Source of the DNA: Halobacteriovoraceae bacterium | GTDB taxonomy: Bacteria > Bdellovibrionota > Bacteriovoracia > Bacteriovoracales > Bacteriovoracaceae | Assembly (NCBI GenBank): GCA_018663815.1 | Contig: JABJPQ010000336.1 | Span: 1 to 5,406 of the forward strand | DNA length: 5,406 bases | Direction of reading: 5' to 3' | In this document: positions 4,945 to 5,406 of the stretch, one piece after another | Layout: every line of letters starts with the position of its first letter | Numbering within the stretch: the first letter of the stretch is position 1 | Notes under the pieces: generated by a model | What the model was told of the DNA's origin: nothing | Database searches by the model: none | Seen by the model: the letters and a program-made list of their open reading frames with translations, nothing else | Program-made: the position numbers and the translations under genes

Positions 4945-5406
4945 ATGGTGACTTTTATAACTCTAATAACAATAATTCACGCAACTCTTTTTGCATTTGA
5001 TGATTATATTTTAAACAAGAGAAGAGACCTGAGTCGAAGAGAGATTAATGGAGCACTTATTGATGGTTTGCTCTTTCTCAGTATTGTTGCTTTGACATTG
5101 TTTACAACATTTTCATCCTTGATGGGAAATGTGTATATTGCTCTTTCTGTTCTTTCTTGCTTGTCTATCATTAAAAATGAGTTATTTTATGAAAACATTC
5201 CTAGGGATGAAAGGCTTGTGCATGCAGGATTGTATGTTGTTCATCCTTTGATTTTGTATGCATTTTATAGATCTTGGGAAATGAGCTTTTTTACAATAAA
5301 TATGACCTATTGGATGCTGCAATTATGTTATTTAATTTTGGGTGTAAAGGCGATTTCATATCATGTGATATATTGGAATTATATGCATGAAACACAAGAA
5401 GATAAA
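4945..5406 (+). CDS. Polytopic integral membrane protein, C-terminus cut by window edge
   Basis: ATG at 4945, frame open for 154 codons to the right edge. GGGAG (4928-4932) lies 12 bases upstream, a rather long spacing; no better start exists before the in-frame stop at 4900-4902. There are about five hydrophobic segments: residues 2-18, 38-60, 63-76, 94-108 and 120-143. After the first comes FDDYILNKRRDLSRRE, whose positive charges suggest a cytoplasmic loop. Polar residues stand in or next to the membrane segments: H12, D19-D20, D40, KNE at 77-79, H93 in LVHAGL and H100-P101 in VVHPL. This pattern (acidic pair, Lys/Asn-Glu, His-Ala, His-Pro) recalls uncharacterised small bacterial membrane proteins and could bind a metal, but no family name or function can be given. 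The hydrophilic tail HETQEDK suggests the protein ends soon after the edge. It is divergent from the TIGR02147 operon. Confidence 0.82.
   Translation, partial: MVTFITLITIIHATLFAFDDYILNKRRDLSRREINGALIDGLLFLSIVALTLFTTFSSLMGNVYIALSVLSCLSIIKNELFYENIPRDERLVHAGLYVVHPLILYAFYRSWEMSFFTINMTYWMLQLCYLILGVKAISYHVIYWNYMHETQEDK

Overview
The window is AT-rich and gene-dense. Three protein types together suggest a predatory or free-living member of the Bdellovibrionota, most like Bacteriovorax/Bdellovibrio: a Ser/Thr kinase with the HRDISPNN catalytic loop common in former delta-proteobacteria, a GYF_2 (DUF4339) plus PilZ protein, and a TIGR02147 (DUF4423) regulator heading a lipoprotein operon. The taxonomic call is inference from gene content; there is no rRNA or marker gene.

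Left part (1-1607, minus strand): a signalling operon. A gene starting at 1607 behind a strong AGGAG site encodes a GYF_2 domain followed by a PilZ domain, but the two halves lie in different frames. The first frame stops at 1503-1505 and the rest reads on in the -1 frame down to 901. Four bases after its stop, the Ser/Thr kinase begins at 896 and runs off the left edge. Its ribosome binding site lies inside the last codons of the PilZ gene.

Middle (1608-2533): a 372-base gap rich in inverted repeats, with a doubtful 27-codon reading frame. It is followed by a plus-strand gene for a small exported protein of unknown function (1980-2507) and a hairpin between convergent genes at 2510-2533.

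Right part (2551-4769, minus strand): a three-gene operon driven by a near-consensus promoter (TTGACA, 17-base spacer, extended TAAAAT). It encodes a TIGR02147 regulator, then two tandem paralogous lipoproteins. The regulator and first lipoprotein overlap by 8 bases, and the lipoproteins are 18 bases apart. The promoter position shows that the longest reading frame of the regulator is over-extended; the probable start is the GTG at 4723.

Right edge (4945-5406, plus strand): a divergent, truncated gene for a polytopic membrane protein with conserved-looking His and acidic residues. No mobile element, CRISPR array, tRNA or rRNA was seen.
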